Of a stretch of 64,000 nucleotides of DNA, positions 1 to 11,501 are shown in pieces. A program made the translations under genes and the position numbers. Each line of letters opens with the position of its first letter. The stretch's first letter is position 1. Under the pieces are notes generated by a model. That model was not told the DNA's origin. It saw only the letters and a list, made by a program, of their open reading frames with translations, and searched no databases. Location: positions 147,071,705 to 147,135,704 of the forward strand of contig CM019824.1 of the NCBI GenBank assembly GCA_009763385.1. Reading direction: 5' to 3'. This DNA comes from Coix lacryma-jobi var. lacryma-jobi (lineage: Eukaryota; Streptophyta; Magnoliopsida; Poales; Poaceae).

Positions 1-39
1 GGCAATGGCTCTCCGCGGCGGAGTCACTCTCGCCCGCCC

Positions 40-167
40 ACGAGGTCGCGGTGGAGCCGCTCGCGTAGGCTTGTGAGGCCACAACGGAGCCGCAGTCGCC
101 CGCTCGTGAGGTCGTGGTGGAGCCGCAGTCGCCTGCCCGTGAGACCATGGCGGAGGCGCTCGCGTGC
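40..167. repeat. 33-bp imperfect tandem repeat, GC-rich
   Basis: About four head-to-tail units of roughly 33 bp built around CGTGAGGTCGTGGTGGAGCC followed by GCAGTCGCC. Units start near 40, 72, 105 and 138 and differ at several positions. The period is a multiple of three, so an Arg-rich open frame runs across it, but the frame carries no recognisable domain and is probably only a consequence of composition. It could be the edge of a gene or element lying left of the window. Confidence 0.6.
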
Positions 168-1336
168 ACGCCCTCGAGGTAGGGACGGAGGTGCATGCCT
201 GCGCTGGCCGGCAAGGCTGCGGCGGAGCTGCTCTAGCCCGCCCAGGATGACGCTGCGCAGTTCGTCATAGAGGGAGGGGTGGTGGAGTTCGTCGGAGAGG
301 GAGGGGAAGCATAGTTCGCCGGAGATGGAGGTCGTGCTGGCAAGCGCGGTGGTGGGAGCAGAGCTGGTGGCGAAGGAGATGCGAAGTCCTTCACGATTCC
401 AGTTGGACAGGAAAAAGAAGGTAATAAAATGAATCGTTTTGTTCGTAACCGGTGGTAGATGGATAATTTTTTACCTTAAAAACAGCTGAAAACAAGATGA
501 AAAGTGCTTTTAAGGTTTTATAGTAAAGCAAAAACAGCTTTTGGTTCAAAACAACCATGGTTTTTTAGTTCTGGTTGTTTTTTGGCTTTTATAAAAGTTA
601 AAGCAAGTTGAAAAACCTAAACCAACGGGGTAAGTCTCACGGTGACATTTTTTTGTTTGGACGGGAGACATGAAGGTTCAAAGTTGACTGCAACATGCTA
701 CTGCTAGCATCAGTCTGTAATGACGACGAATTGACGCCATGTTTTGTTTGACCAGAGACCGTAGATAGGCGCCGGCGCTCCTTTCATGTAAAAACGATGT
801 AGCGCGGATTAACTGGAAACGAAGCACAATCTTGGCATGCATTGCATGCATGTACCAGGTAGCGGTCAAAGAAGCGGCGACGCGCGCTGCCGCTCGCCAC
901 GCATGGCGGCGCGTCGCGACAACCGGCATCATCAGCCGGCCGGAGAAAAGCCTGGAGCACCGCCGCATGAGAAGTCGGAAGCTGACACAATCACCTCACG
1001 TCCTCATGCATACTGCCGTCACAGCTGTGGAGACCGGCATTAATCCACCGAACTAGATATCTGAATCAGACGCGTCACGCCACCTGAACAGTCCGTTTTC
1101 GCACCCGAATTTGTCAATTCTTAGTTTATCAGCACTGCTGCGCTGGATTAAAGTTGAAGGATCGACGACCATGGCCACGCAGCACGCACGGTCCAAATCC
1201 AAAGAGAGCTAAAGAAAACATGGAGGCTAGGCCAGGCTGCTAGGCTATGGCGCTTTGCTGCTAAGCGAGAGATTGAAGGAGAAGCGGCGAATCTATGTGC
1301 ATTTGCAATGCCAAGACGACGATCAGGCGCCGCGCG
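168..1336. other. Intergenic sequence downstream of the MYB gene
   Basis: No gene is supported here. The segment holds a GC-rich stretch to about 410, an A/T-rich stretch with partly self-complementary AAAACAGC/GCTTTT motifs at 430-640, and unremarkable sequence to the MYB stop codon. The part nearest 1336 presumably includes the 3' UTR of the minus-strand MYB gene. Confidence 0.5.
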
Positions 1337-2474
1337 TCACATCCAGTGGTCCACTTGATCGAAGCCGCCGCCGCAGCCGCCGCCGGGGTACTGGTCGAAC
1401 GGATCGACGCCGAAGCCGAAGGCGCCGCCCGCGCCGCCGGTGCTGGGGAAGACGCCGCCCCAGCCGGCGTCCATGATGCCATCCATGCCGAACAGGTACA
1501 TGGGCTCCGGCCACTCCGACGCCGCCGTGGCCGAGGCCGAGGAGGAGCAGGACGGCGAGACCACGGACGCGGACCCAGCCGAGGCAGAGGAGACAGAGCC
1601 GCAGTGGCTTGCCACCGCCGCCGGCGGCGGCAGCGGCGCCATGATGTCGTGCGGCTGGAGCATCGGCGTGATGTCGCTTCCCCCCGCGCCGCCCTCCTGC
1701 ATGAGCTTCCCGCCGTTCCGCGCCTGCTGCGATTCCTGCTCGGGAGGAGGAGGAGGAGCGAGCGGCTCCTGCTGCAATGGCAGGTGGGTGACGGGGTCGA
1801 TCCCCATCCGGAGCAGCTTCTTGCGGATGTGCGTGTTCCAGTGGTTCTTGATCTCGTTGTCCGTCCTCCCCGGTAGCTGCGCCGCGATCTTGGACCACCT
1901 GCGTGCGTGCGTCATGCCGCCCCAAGCATGAAAACAGGGGACCAGTAGTCCGCAGTGAGAGTGAGACGACCCGGAGGCGTTTGACGACGAACGGAGCCCA
2001 AGAAAACAACCATGAAGAATTTCCCAGGTCACAGAAGACAGAACGCACGCACGCACCTGTTCCCGAGCTGCGCGTGCAGGTCGATGACGAGCCTCTCCTC
2101 GTCGTCGGACAGCAGGCCCCTCTTGAGGTCGGGCCTCAGGTAGTTGGTCCACCGCAGCCTGCAGCTCTTCCCGCACCGCAGCAGCCCTGCGGCGGCGCAC
2201 GAAGCACACACGCAGCGACAGCGTCAGGGTCAGGGATGGAGCCGAGGCCGAAACCGGAGCGGCGGAGCACAGGCGGCCGGCCAGTCACATCGCATGCAGC
2301 ATGCAGACATGGTGGTGTGCAGGGGAAAAAAAAAATCTGACCTGCGAGCTTGGGGACGATGCGCCAGCAGCAGTGGCCGTGGGTGAGGAGGAAGCCGACG
2401 AGCTTCTGGTCCTCCTCCGCCGTCCACGGGCCCTTCTTCACGCCCACCTTGTCGCAGCACGGCTGCCTCCCCAT
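1337..2474 (-). CDS. R2R3-MYB transcription factor, MYB20/43/85-like, three exons
   Basis: Spliced gene encoding a 274-aa nuclear DNA-binding transcription factor. Exons on the minus strand are 2474-2342 (133 bp), 2186-2057 (130 bp) and 1898-1337 (562 bp). Introns are about 155 and 158 bp with GT-AG ends, and 133/130 bp are the classic sizes of the first two exons in plant R2R3-MYB genes. The protein starts MGRQPCCDK. The R2 repeat (about residues 14-61) begins KKGPWTAEEDQKL and includes the HGHCCWRIVPKLAGLLRCGK stretch, with RLRWTNYLRPDLKRG following. R3 carries LGNRWSKIAAQLPGRTDNEI and KNHWNTHIRKKL, followed by GIDPVTH. The C-terminus is low-complexity (Pro, Ser, Gly) and presumably the regulatory region. 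Known relatives with this N-terminus and GIDP-TH tail regulate secondary wall and phenylpropanoid genes; assignment to that clade is inference. WRIVPK replaces the more usual WRAVPK/WRALPK. The ATG at 2474 is chosen because it begins the conserved MGR-PCC leader; an upstream in-frame extension lies across the promoter. Confidence 0.93.
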
Positions 2475-2581
2475 CCCGAGCCCGGCGGCGGTCAATCTCA
2501 GGTGCTGGTGCTGTCCTCTCTGCGATGGCCTGCGGCGGCCTGTCTCTGTTCCAGGTAAGCTCGGCGCAGTGCCAAGCTCGC

Positions 2582-2588
2582 ATTTATA
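2582..2588 (-). promoter_or_regulatory. TATA box of the MYB gene
   Basis: TATAAAT on the minus strand (within CTATAAATGCGAG), about 110 bp upstream of the chosen ATG at 2474. That leaves room for a 5' UTR of roughly 75-80 nt. It is the only good TATA match just upstream of the gene. Confidence 0.7.
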
Positions 2589-2845
2589 GACGGGAGCGGG
2601 AGGGGGGAGCCTGCTCCCTGGGGCGGCGGCCCACGTGGCGGCGAGCGAGGCCGAGGCGCGTCGTTCGTGTGAGCCCGTCTCTGCGGGCGCCATGCCCGTC
2701 GTCATCCTCGTCATCTGGTAAAACTGGCGTTTCGTTGACGATGGATGCATCATCATAGCCTCCTTTTTGCCTTGTTTTCTTGCTTTTCTTTAATAATCTG
2801 GCGCTCTGTACTCTGGATTCTGAAGCCCGGACGTTCCTTTGCATA

Positions 2846-3089
2846 GTCGTTGTTCAGTTTGCGAAATATTTCGTGAAAAGTTACTGTAGCACTTTTGTTA
2901 TTATTTGACAAACTTTATCCAAACATGATTTAACTAGACTCAAAAGATTCGTCTCGACCTGAACAGACTAAAAGTACAATTAGTTATTTTTTTACCTACA
3001 TTTAATGATTCATGCATGCATCTAAAGATTCGATGTGACGGCTACTGCGCAAAATATTTGAGGACATTTCGCGATCTAAACATGGCCTA
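2846..3089. mobile_element. GGCCTTGTTTAG-type MITE, copy 1
   Basis: A non-coding element of about 240 bp ending ATCTAAACATGGCC. It contains the internal blocks CTGTAGCACTTTTGTT, AAAAGATTCGTCTCGAC, AAAAGTACAATTAGTTA and CATTTAATG, which recur in four other places in this window. Ends are approximate and no clean TSD was found. This family is very common in panicoid grasses. Confidence 0.75.
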
Positions 3090-3403
3090 AATAAAAATGC
3101 AAATTTTGCGGCTTTTGACTTTGGTTGTAAAACTGCCATGATGAGAAAACAGAGCACACTTCTGCCACGACTACATAGTACATACAAGGGCGTCCTCTCA
3201 CAGTCTCACTTCTCTATGATTCGTGCACTGCACCGTAAAGATTTGGCCTTCTGCCTAGTTTGCAAACGAGGAGCGGGAAACATGTATTTCAAGCGATCAA
3301 AATAATGCAGACAAAACGGTTTGAGACATTCTTGTCGCACTTTTACCATTTTCTTTTGTTGGTACGCAACTATTTAAACAAAAGTATGTCTTTGCTAGGC
3401 CTT

Positions 3404-3644
3404 GTTTAGATGCAACCAATGAGAATTTTTCTCAACTGTAGCACTTTTGTTGTTATTTGACAAACTTTGTCTAAATATGGACTATGTATACTTAAAAGAT
3501 TCGTCTCGACATGTACATACTAAAAGTACAATTAGTTATTTATTTTAGCAACATTTAATGCTCTATGCATGCATCCAAACATTGATGTGATGGTGATGTG
3601 ATGGAAAGAGAGTGAAAAAAAGTTGATAGTTTGAGTGTATGTAA
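3404..3644. mobile_element. GGCCTTGTTTAG-type MITE, copy 2
   Basis: Same family and orientation as the copy at 2846, beginning AGGCCTTGTTTAGATGC and ending near GTAACAAGGCG. It shares the GTAGCACTTTTGTTGTTATT, AAAAGATTCGTCTCGACATG and AGTACAATTAGTTATTTATT blocks. The two copies are about 315 bp apart in direct orientation. Confidence 0.78.
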
Positions 3645-3816
3645 CAAGGCGTGCTGAATCATAAAGCGAACGAAAAGAGGTTTTAAGACCTTTTTTTTAA
3701 GACCATTCGTCATGCTTGCCCTTTCCTTATGTGTGTTTCGAAGTCTTTTGTTAGCTTGCGATTCTTAAAGAGAAGGGAAAAGAGAGGTTTGACTTGTTAG
3801 GTAGCCCTATGACATA

Positions 3817-3993
3817 GGGTCTGTTTGGTTCCCTCTCACTAAAATTTAGTGACTAAACTTTAGTCACTTTTATTAGGTAAAAGGGACTAAAAAGTCATTT
3901 TAGTTACTTTTAGTCTCTTTTAGTAAGAGTGTTGCTACTAAAAGTGACTAAAGTTTAGTCACTAAATTTTAGTGGGAGAAACCAAACAGGCCC
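3817..3993. mobile_element. 177-bp MITE, inverted repeat over nearly its whole length
   Basis: Begins GGGTCTGTTTGGTT and ends AACCAAACAGGCCC. The arms continue inward (ACTAAAATTTAGTGACTAAA against TTTAGTCACTAAATTTTAGT), so the element is almost entirely one hairpin. ATA lies directly outside both ends (3814-3816 and 3994-3996), a possible 3-bp TSD. The termini resemble Tourist (PIF/Harbinger) MITEs; the class assignment is inference. Confidence 0.85.
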
Positions 3994-4633
3994 ATAGTAT
4001 TTGCATATAGTGATAGCTCACTCCTCACTCTCAGTGAATTAAATTGCATATAAAGCGGTCCAGTTCGTAATGGAATGGGGAGCGGTTGCAAAATTATTTT
4101 TCTTGTCAAGAATAGTATAAAAATGTCTCGCACATTGCTATGTGCCTATGTTACTTGTGACTAAGTGACTAGTATATTCCTTTAATATATTTATTTTATT
4201 GAATATTATAATACATATTTTAGATTCTAAATAAATTCAAACAAAAAAAGTTTAAACTAAAAAAAGTTTTAGATCTCTTCGAGCAGTACAACTTTTATTT
4301 GAGTCATTTCTCCATCCGAGGTCATTATAAAATTTGAAAAATATGAATATCAAAGTTATTAATCTCAAAAAAGAATTTCTCGTCTCTAAATGATTTCAAA
4401 TAAAAAATATTGTCAACTATAAAGTTGAATAATTTATATAATACAATAATTTTGGTATAGATTATTTCTCCATCCGTGGCACACTGAAAAGGTAACAAAA
4501 AACTTTGGTTTAGTTTCAAAATTGGAAAACTTTGAAACAAAACTTTAGGCCAATAAATAATTTTAAATAAAAAAGTAATCCATTATAAAGTTGCATTTTT
4601 TTCTGAATACTCATGATAGAAGAGTCTTGCTGT

Positions 4634-4950
4634 TATTTAGCCAACCAATAGTTAGCTAGCTAATTTTAGCTATAAACTAGCAAGACGGTTATTTAAAAAA
4701 CTAATCCATTATTGCAGGAACCGTCTTGCTAGTTTTTCAAAATTACGAAATATATCATCCAACACATGATAGAAGAGAACCTAAAGGGTACTAGACAAAT
4801 AACAACGAAATTACTTATACCGGGTATGAAAAATGAATTGTCTTTCTAAATGCTATACAAGTTCCATTGGACCCACTAACATATGATAGTTAGTTGGCTA
4901 ATAGCTCATAACTAAAATTAGCTAGCTAACTATTGGTTGGCTAAATATTA
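4634..4950. mobile_element. Foldback MITE with a second palindrome inside
   Basis: Arms of about 41 bp (TTAGCCAACCAATAGTTAGC at the left, reverse complement near 4910-4950) enclose about 235 bp. Inside the left part is another palindrome, CTAGCAAGACGG...CCGTCTTGCTAG (4677-4737). No TSD was identified, so the true ends may lie slightly outside. Confidence 0.7.
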
Positions 4951-5038
4951 GCTAGCTAAGTGTTATTTAGATCTAGAACTTAAAACATGGATGCATTGAT
5001 GATTTGTCCATAATGCCATTCCTTTTTAGCTACTATTA

Positions 5039-5238
5039 GGACGTCCTCAATGGTTCTCAAATAGCTAGTCTAGAAAAAAAGGAGAGAGATCAAATAGCTA
5101 GCGACACTCAAATAGCTAGTCTAGCACGATCTCCCATAAACAACTCTCTCATAGTTCACATAAATCTACAATATCCTTTGTTTATTATTTCTAAGTCTCA
5201 TCTAGCTAGCTATTTGTATTTTATCACTGAGGACGCCC
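5039..5238. mobile_element. Tourist-like MITE with TTA target duplication
   Basis: TIRs GGACGTCCTCAATG and GGGCGTCCTCAGTG (read inward from each end) with further CTAGCTATTTG complementarity. TTA lies on both sides (5036-5038, 5239-5241), the target preference of PIF/Harbinger elements. It is 200 bp and non-coding. Confidence 0.85.
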
Positions 5239-5426
5239 TTAGGTACCATTGGGAGGCGCGTGGTAGGGGTAGGTGAGATAGGAAATGTGTCCTTTGTCAA
5301 TCTATTAGTTGTTATTAGTTGGGTTATAAAAGCTAGTGAAATAGTTGTTAGCTGGATATCCAACTAGCAATTAGATGGCCTATTAGAATGCCCATTTGGA
5401 TCTACCTAGATAATTTTTAGCATTTA

Positions 5427-5678
5427 CTACCTCCATCCAAAAAGAATGACCTATTGACCTTGTAGGTTTAATCAAAGTCAAACTATTATGATTTTGACCA
5501 AATGCGTAGAAAAATATATCTATATTTATGATATGAGATTAATATAAAATCTATTTGTCTGTAATATAGTTGTAAAGTATAATTATTTGGTATTATAAAT
5601 GCTTATACTAACTTAGTCAAACTTAGAATAATTTGACTTTGACTAAACTTATAAGATTATTCTTTAGGGACCGGGTAG
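5427..5678. mobile_element. Stowaway-like MITE, degenerate
   Basis: Starts CTACCTCCATCC and ends GGACCGGGTAG, with TA outside each end (5425-5426, 5679-5680). Subterminal AAGTCAAACT / AGTTTGACTTTGACT segments are complementary. It resembles the CTCCCTCC Stowaway (Tc1/mariner) family but the TIRs have decayed. Confidence 0.75.
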
Positions 5679-5739
5679 TAACTATGAGTTGGGTGATCTA
5701 TTGGCCCCATATTCTTTTTTTGAATGAACAAGCATAGAT

Positions 5740-6464
5740 TATTGACTATATCTATTAAGAAATAAGGAGAATATAAGTTAGTGATCTTGGGTGACCGCAA
5801 ATAATGAACACATTACTATAATTAAAATTTTACAGTGCTACAACAACCAAGGAAACAGGCCACCAACCATTTGGCCCCGACCAGACCTAGATTCTAGCTT
5901 TGTTTTTTATCTTGAGGATGAGTTGAGAGTCAACATCTCCTTTCTCTCTAAGGCATGAGCATTATTTGCTTGCAGATCACCCATGTATAGTTGGCCATAA
6001 GGCATGAGACCCTTCGCTATCATGTGGCCTATTAGTTTGGCCCAACCTAGGCACACATGCTCCAATGTGAACAGGGGCGGAGCTAGATCAAATTCGAGGG
6101 GATGCATTTTACATCTATGAATATAGCTCTGCCCATAAATGTAAATTATGCTCGTGCTAGCCTAGACCACATCTCATTCTTGAGACTCATGTGGCTCACA
6201 ATATTAGCCTAACACAACCCGATTAACATAGGCTGAATAGGCCCATCTAGGCCATCTCATTCCCTACCCTAGTATATAAACCGCTTCCACTAAGTTCACT
6301 TCAATTATAATCTTAGCTCTCCTACGGCTCTACTCAGTCAATGCCCCTTCCCCTCAACTGCCATGCTGCACTTAGAGGTCCCTCCCCTAGCATCTCTATC
6401 CCCTATTAGTAGCGGCGCTAGTTTCCTCCTCTCCACCACCCCTCTGACTTTAGTGTTGTCCCCT
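5740..6464. other. Unassigned sequence between MITEs and the SIRE LTR
   Basis: No gene or clearly bounded element was recognised. A short open frame on the minus strand at 5907-6107 has no known domain and is probably chance. Confidence 0.4.
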
Positions 6465-8896
6465 TGTAGGGTCGAGATGGTGGACTAGAGGGGGGGGCGA
6501 ATAGTCCTTTCTAAAATGAATCGCACCAGCTAGCCGAAACAAATGTGGAATTAAAACTATCAGTCTAGCCAAGACTACACCCCTCTACTTAAGTTCTCTA
6601 GCACCTTACAAAGATCCTAATTAAGCAACAAAGGTGTCGGGCTAGCTAGAGCTCCCCTAAACAATCTAGCTTGCAAGGTCACACAAACCTATGCAACTAG
6701 CACTTTAAGCAAACCGGAAGCTCCTAATCAATCTAGTGATGCAAAGCGCATAAAGCCTAAGCCCACTAGCAATGCTCAATAACAAGGCTATATAAAGCCA
6801 AATTAGAGAGCACAACACTTAGCTACACAAACTAAGAAATGTTACTAACAAGGCTACTTAAGCCAATTAGCCATGCAAGAGATCTAGTTCTATGCTACAC
6901 AAGCAAATTAAGAATGCAACTTGCAAGCCACACAAGATAACAAGAAGAGTAAGATCAATCTACACTAGCACATGTATATGAACAAATAAATACAAGCTAG
7001 TGAATAGAGTTTGCAAACCACCGAGAAGATGAACACGAAGTTGACATGGTGATTTTTCTCCCGAGGTTCACTTGGTTGCCACCAAGCTATAGTCCCTGTT
7101 GTGTCACGCACACACCTTGGTAGTTCAGCGGCTAATAGGAACCACACCTAGCTCGATACTCGAGTGCGCAAGAACTCACCCACAAAGTGAGGGTAACTCA
7201 ATAATGACACGCTCTACTAGAGTTGCTCTTCGCTATCCCCGCGGGGCGAGCACAACACCCCTCACAATCCTTCTCCGGAGCCATGCACAGTCTTCATGCG
7301 GGCTTCACGACAGAGACTCAGTCACCAAGCCGTCTAGGAGGTGGCAACCTCCAAGAGTAATAGGCACTACCGGCTTGCAACACGAACATCTAGTGTCACT
7401 CGATGCAATCTCTCAATACAACGCACTAGCGATCACTCACTCACAATTGATTCGCACACTAGCAAGCACAAGTGAGCTAGAGGGCTTCCTAGCACTCCTC
7501 AAGCATGAAAACCAAGTCCAAAGGGTGCTAAACACCAACCAAGGTCGGCCACACACTCCTTTTATACCACCAAGGACTAAACTAGTCGTTACTCCCTTCA
7601 CTGGGCACTTTTCGAACTGTCCGGACTCGCTGCAAGATGACCGGACGCGTTACGATCACTAGCGTCCGGTCATTCGTCCCCAATGGCTAGTTTTCTCGCG
7701 CACACAGGCTTCTACTGATCGGACGTGTCAGGTCCTAACGACCGGACGTGCCTATGCCAGAGTCTGATCGCAAACAGAGAGGTTTCAGTGGCGTTTTTCA
7801 GCGACCGGACGCGTCCGGTCACTACTGACCGGACTCCCTTAACGTCTTGTCACTGTACCTCAAACAACCCTCAACTTAACACTGGCTGGACTCGACTCTA
7901 CTGACTGAACGTGTCCTGTCTCAGAGTCCGGTCACTGACCTTTCAGCGCTCAAATAGCTATAACTCTTAGCTCCGAACTTCGATTTCAATGATCTTGGAC
8001 ATTTTGGAACGCTAACTCAGAGGGCTACACAATCCACATACAAAGCTGATCCAAATCACAAGGATTAATACAGAATTTCAATCCAAAATCCATTCTACAG
8101 CCCGAAACACACCAAAAAGCCTTTTACTCTTCTCCGAGTTGATCCAATTCAACTCCAACAACTTCTCCTTTGCAAATGTGCCAATACCACCAAATGTACA
8201 CCACCTTGCACATGTGTGTTAGCATTTTTCAAAGGATTTTCACTTGCACTCACCATGCCACTCGATCCTAGCAACATCGCTATGTTAGATCACTCAAGTG
8301 GCACTAGATGACCGATATGCAAAAAAGATCGATCCTCTTAATAGTACGATCATTTATCCTAAATCCGGTCATAAACTTCTCTTGAAATGAAATGCCCTAG
8401 GTTATACCTTTGCCTTGCACATTTTCATTCCATCTCCTCCATTGTTGATGCAACACATGCATCAACCTATCTTCAAATGATATGATCCACTTCATACCAT
8501 CACATGGCCTCCATGGTCCATCGATCTGGACCTCACTTGCTCTTCACCATTGCTTCGGTCCTTTGGTGCCAAGTCTTTGCTCAAGCCTCCCGACACTCGG
8601 TACTAATGGCTTCGAAGCCTCCAACTTGCCCTTCACCTTTGCAACTGATCCATCAAGCCAAGTCTTGCCTTGATCTTCACCATCTTAGCCACATGACTCC
8701 ATGTCATGCCACATATGCAGTAAGCTCCTCCATCATATGCATGAGCCTTGCAACATCCTCCAAGCCACTTCACCTCAATGGCATATGTTGCTCACACATG
8801 ATCACCTGGGGACTATTCTCCTGTGTATCTCATATAAACACCATTAGTCCACCTAAAGTTATCGCTCAATTACCAAAACCAAACTAGGACCTTTCA
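6465..8896 (-). mobile_element. 3' LTR of outer SIRE/Maximus-type Copia element
   Basis: A 2.43-kb LTR running TGTAGGGTCGAG to ACCTTTCA on the plus strand, so the element reads on the minus strand. The polypurine tract of the element (read as AAAAAGGGGGAGA on minus) abuts its right edge at 8897. It is clearly homologous along most of its length to the LTRs at 9066 and 16236, but diverged from them. A TATAAAAG box (minus) sits near 7557-7567, and a GACCGGACGCGTCCGGTC-type palindrome array fills 7605-7960 directly upstream of it. The other LTR of this element is not in the window. Confidence 0.88.
7605..7960 (-). repeat. U3 palindrome array of the outer SIRE LTR
   Basis: Six to eight imperfect copies of GACCGGACGCG / CGCGTCCGGTC, some joined as full palindromes. 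In sense (minus) orientation they end about 40 bp upstream of the LTR TATA box. The equivalent region of the related LTRs carries a different motif. Confidence 0.8.
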
Positions 8897-9065
8897 TTCT
8901 CCCCCTTTTTGGTAATTGATGACAACTCTACAAAGATATGGAAATTAAGCTCATTTGGATTCTATGTTACTTATCCAACATTAAGATCACATGAAAAGAA
9001 TTTGGATAAGCACCATACAACCTGACTTTGTAGTGTTAACTCCCCCTACATGTGTGCTCAAATGG
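8897..9065 (-). mobile_element. Outer SIRE element, internal 3' end (left piece)
   Basis: Starts with the polypurine tract next to the LTR and runs to the insertion point of the inner element. The last five bases AATGG are one copy of the target duplication. The sequence matches 11488-11660 of the inner element closely, so the two elements are relatives. It continues at 18661. Confidence 0.87.
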
Positions 9066-11487
9066 TGAAGGGTCGAGATAGCGGACTAGAGGGGGGGTGA
9101 ATAGTCTTTTCTAAAAACTTAAACTTAATTGCAGCGGAATGGCTAACCGAAACAAATGCGGAATTAAATCTATCGGTCTAGCCAAGACTACACCCCTCTA
9201 CTTATACTCTATGACACCTTATAAAAGATCCTAAACAAAGCAAATAAGGTGTCGGGCTAGCTAGAGCTCACCTAAACAATTCTAGCTTGCAAGGTTACAC
9301 AAACCTAAGCAACTAGTACTCAATCAACCGGGGAGCTCCTACACATGCCACTAAGCAAAAAGCACAAAGCCTAAGCTCACTAGCAATGCTCAATAACAAG
9401 GCTACACAAGCCAAATTAGAGAGCTCAACTTAGCTACACAAACTAAGCAATGTGACTAGCAAGACTACAAGTCAACTAGTCACTCATGGGATCAACTTCT
9501 ATGCTACACAAGCAAGGAAGGTAACTAGCAAGCTACACAAGCCAACTAATCATAAGAGCAACTAGCACATGTATATGAACAAGTAAATACAAGCTAGTGA
9601 AAAGAGTTTGCAAACCACCGAGAAGATGAACACGAAGTTGACACGGTGATTTTTCTCCCGAGGTTCACTTGGTTGCCACCAAGCTAGTCCCCGTTGTGTC
9701 GACCACACACTTTGGTAGTTCGGCGGCTAATAGGCACCACACCTAGCTCGACACTCGAGCGCCGCAAGAACTCACCCACAAGTGAGGGTAACTCAATGAC
9801 ACGCGCAATCCACTAGAGTTGCTCTTCGCGATCCCCGCGGGGCGAGCACAATGCCCCTCACAATCCTTCTCCGGAGCCACGCACAATCTTCACGCGGGCT
9901 TCACGACGGAGACTCGATCACCAAGCCGTCTAGGAGGTGGCAACCTCCAAGAGTAATAAGCACCACCGGCTTGCAACTCGAACACCTAGTGCCACTCGAT
10001 GCTATCTCTCAAAGCAACGCACTAGGATCACTCTCTCACACAAACAGATGAGCACTAAAGCATATGTGTGTTAGAGGGCTCCCAAGCACATCCACACAAG
10101 CCACCAAGGCTTTGGAGTGCTCCAACCACCGGCCCAAAGCCGGCCTCAACGACTATATATAGCCTCAATGGCCAACTAGCCGTTATGCCCCTTCACTGGG
10201 CATTCTGCGCTCCGGTCGGTAGTACCGACCCCTCCTGGGCGGTACTACCGGCTTAGTCAAACTAGCCGTTACCTCACATCGCGCAGATTTAGGCAAACCA
10301 CCGACCCCTGGTCGGTTCCTCCGAGGTCGGTAGTACCGAGGTCATGGCGGTACTACCGCCAGGCCAAAATCGCCGCGACCAGAGAGCTCTGCGAAAAACC
10401 AGCCACTACCGACCTTGCGTCGGTACCACCGTGGGCGGTAGTACCGAGGTAATGGCGGTACTACCGGCAAGCCATTTTCAGAAACTACAGAGAGCCTCGC
10501 GAAACTCCTCAGGGCCACGGTACCACCGACCATCCGGTCGGTACCACCGCCGGCGGTAGTACCGAGGTAATAGCGGTACCACCGCCAGGCCAAAAACGCC
10601 CCATTACAGAGAAGGCTGCACGCAGCACCTATGGGCGGTACCACCGACAACCCAGGGTCGGTACCACCGACAACACACAGAAAACTCCATTTTCTTCTCT
10701 GTTTTGATCCAAACCAACTCCAACAACTCCTCCTTTGCAAATGTGCTAACACCAACAAGTGTACAACATCATGTGCAAGTGTGTTAGCATTTTCACAATC
10801 ATTTTCAAAGGATTTTCTCTTTCACTCATAACGCCACTCGATCTTAGTAACATCGCAAAGTTAGATCGCTCAAGTGGCACTAGATGACCGATATGCAAAC
10901 AAGTTTGCTCCTCTTAATAGTACGGCCATCTATCCTAAACCCGGTCATAATCTTCTCTACACACCTATGACCGGTGAAATGAAATGCCCTACAAATATAC
11001 CTTTGCCTTGCGCATTCCATTCCATCTCCTTTTGTGTTGATGCAACACATGCACCAACCTATCTTCAAATGATATGATCCACTTCATATCATCACATGGC
11101 CTCCATGGTCTATCGATCTTGACATCACTTGCTCTTCACCATCGCTTCGGTCCTTCGGCGCCAAGTCTTGCTTAAGCCTCCCGACACTCGGTACCAACGG
11201 CTTCAAAGCCCCAACTTGCCCTTCACCTTCGCAACCGGTCCATCAAGCCAAGTCTTGCCTTGATCTTCTCCATCTTAGCCATATGACCACATGTCATGTC
11301 ACATATGCAATAAGCTCCTTCATCACATGTATGAGCCTTGCAACATCTTCCAAGCCACTTCACCTCTATGGCATATGTTGCTCACACATGATCACCTATG
11401 GACTAATCACCTGTGTAATTTACTTCAAACACATATTAGTCCACCTAAGTTGTCACTCAATTACCAAAACCAAACTAGGACCTTTCA
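9066..11487 (-). repeat. 3' LTR of the gag-only element
   Basis: TGAAGGGTCGAG to GGACCTTTCA on plus. It includes TATATATA at 10154-10161 (minus-strand promoter) with the GGTACCACCG palindrome array at 10212-10670 directly upstream in sense direction. It is two bases longer than the partner LTR, with the extra TA inside the TATA box. Confidence 0.93.
10212..10670 (-). repeat. U3 palindrome array, GGTACCACCG type (3' LTR)
   Basis: More than ten short inverted units such as CGGTCGGTAGTACCGACC, GCGGTACTACCG and GGTCGGTACCACCG, spaced 10-50 bp. They end about 50 bp upstream of the TATA box in sense direction. The same array is at 17380-17837 in the 5' LTR. Confidence 0.88.
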
Positions 11488-11501
11488 ATCTCCCCCTTTT
11501 T
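11488..11501 (-). promoter_or_regulatory. Polypurine tract of the gag-only element
   Basis: AAAAAGGGGGAGAT on the minus strand, immediately upstream of the 3' LTR. This is the expected site of plus-strand priming during reverse transcription. Confidence 0.85.

Noticed and set aside
73..270. Arg-rich open frame at the left edge
   Set aside because: It follows a 33-bp tandem repeat whose period is a multiple of three and has no domain, so the open frame is expected by composition.
1295..1931. Long plus-strand frames of 160-190 codons
   Set aside because: They are antisense shadows of the GC-rich third exon of the MYB gene.
3818..3992. Possible microRNA precursor because of the long hairpin
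   Set aside because: The hairpin is explained by the near-complete inverted repeat of a MITE; no specific miRNA features can be shown from sequence.
7099..7662. 187-codon plus-strand frame in the outer SIRE LTR, with a shorter relative at 9851 and 17021
   Set aside because: It lies antisense in an LTR and the related LTRs break it. It shows no domain, so it was not called a gene.
10212..10670. CRISPR-like appearance of regularly spaced short palindromes
   Set aside because: Repeat units vary in length and sequence, spacing is irregular, the block lies in an LTR and this is plant DNA.
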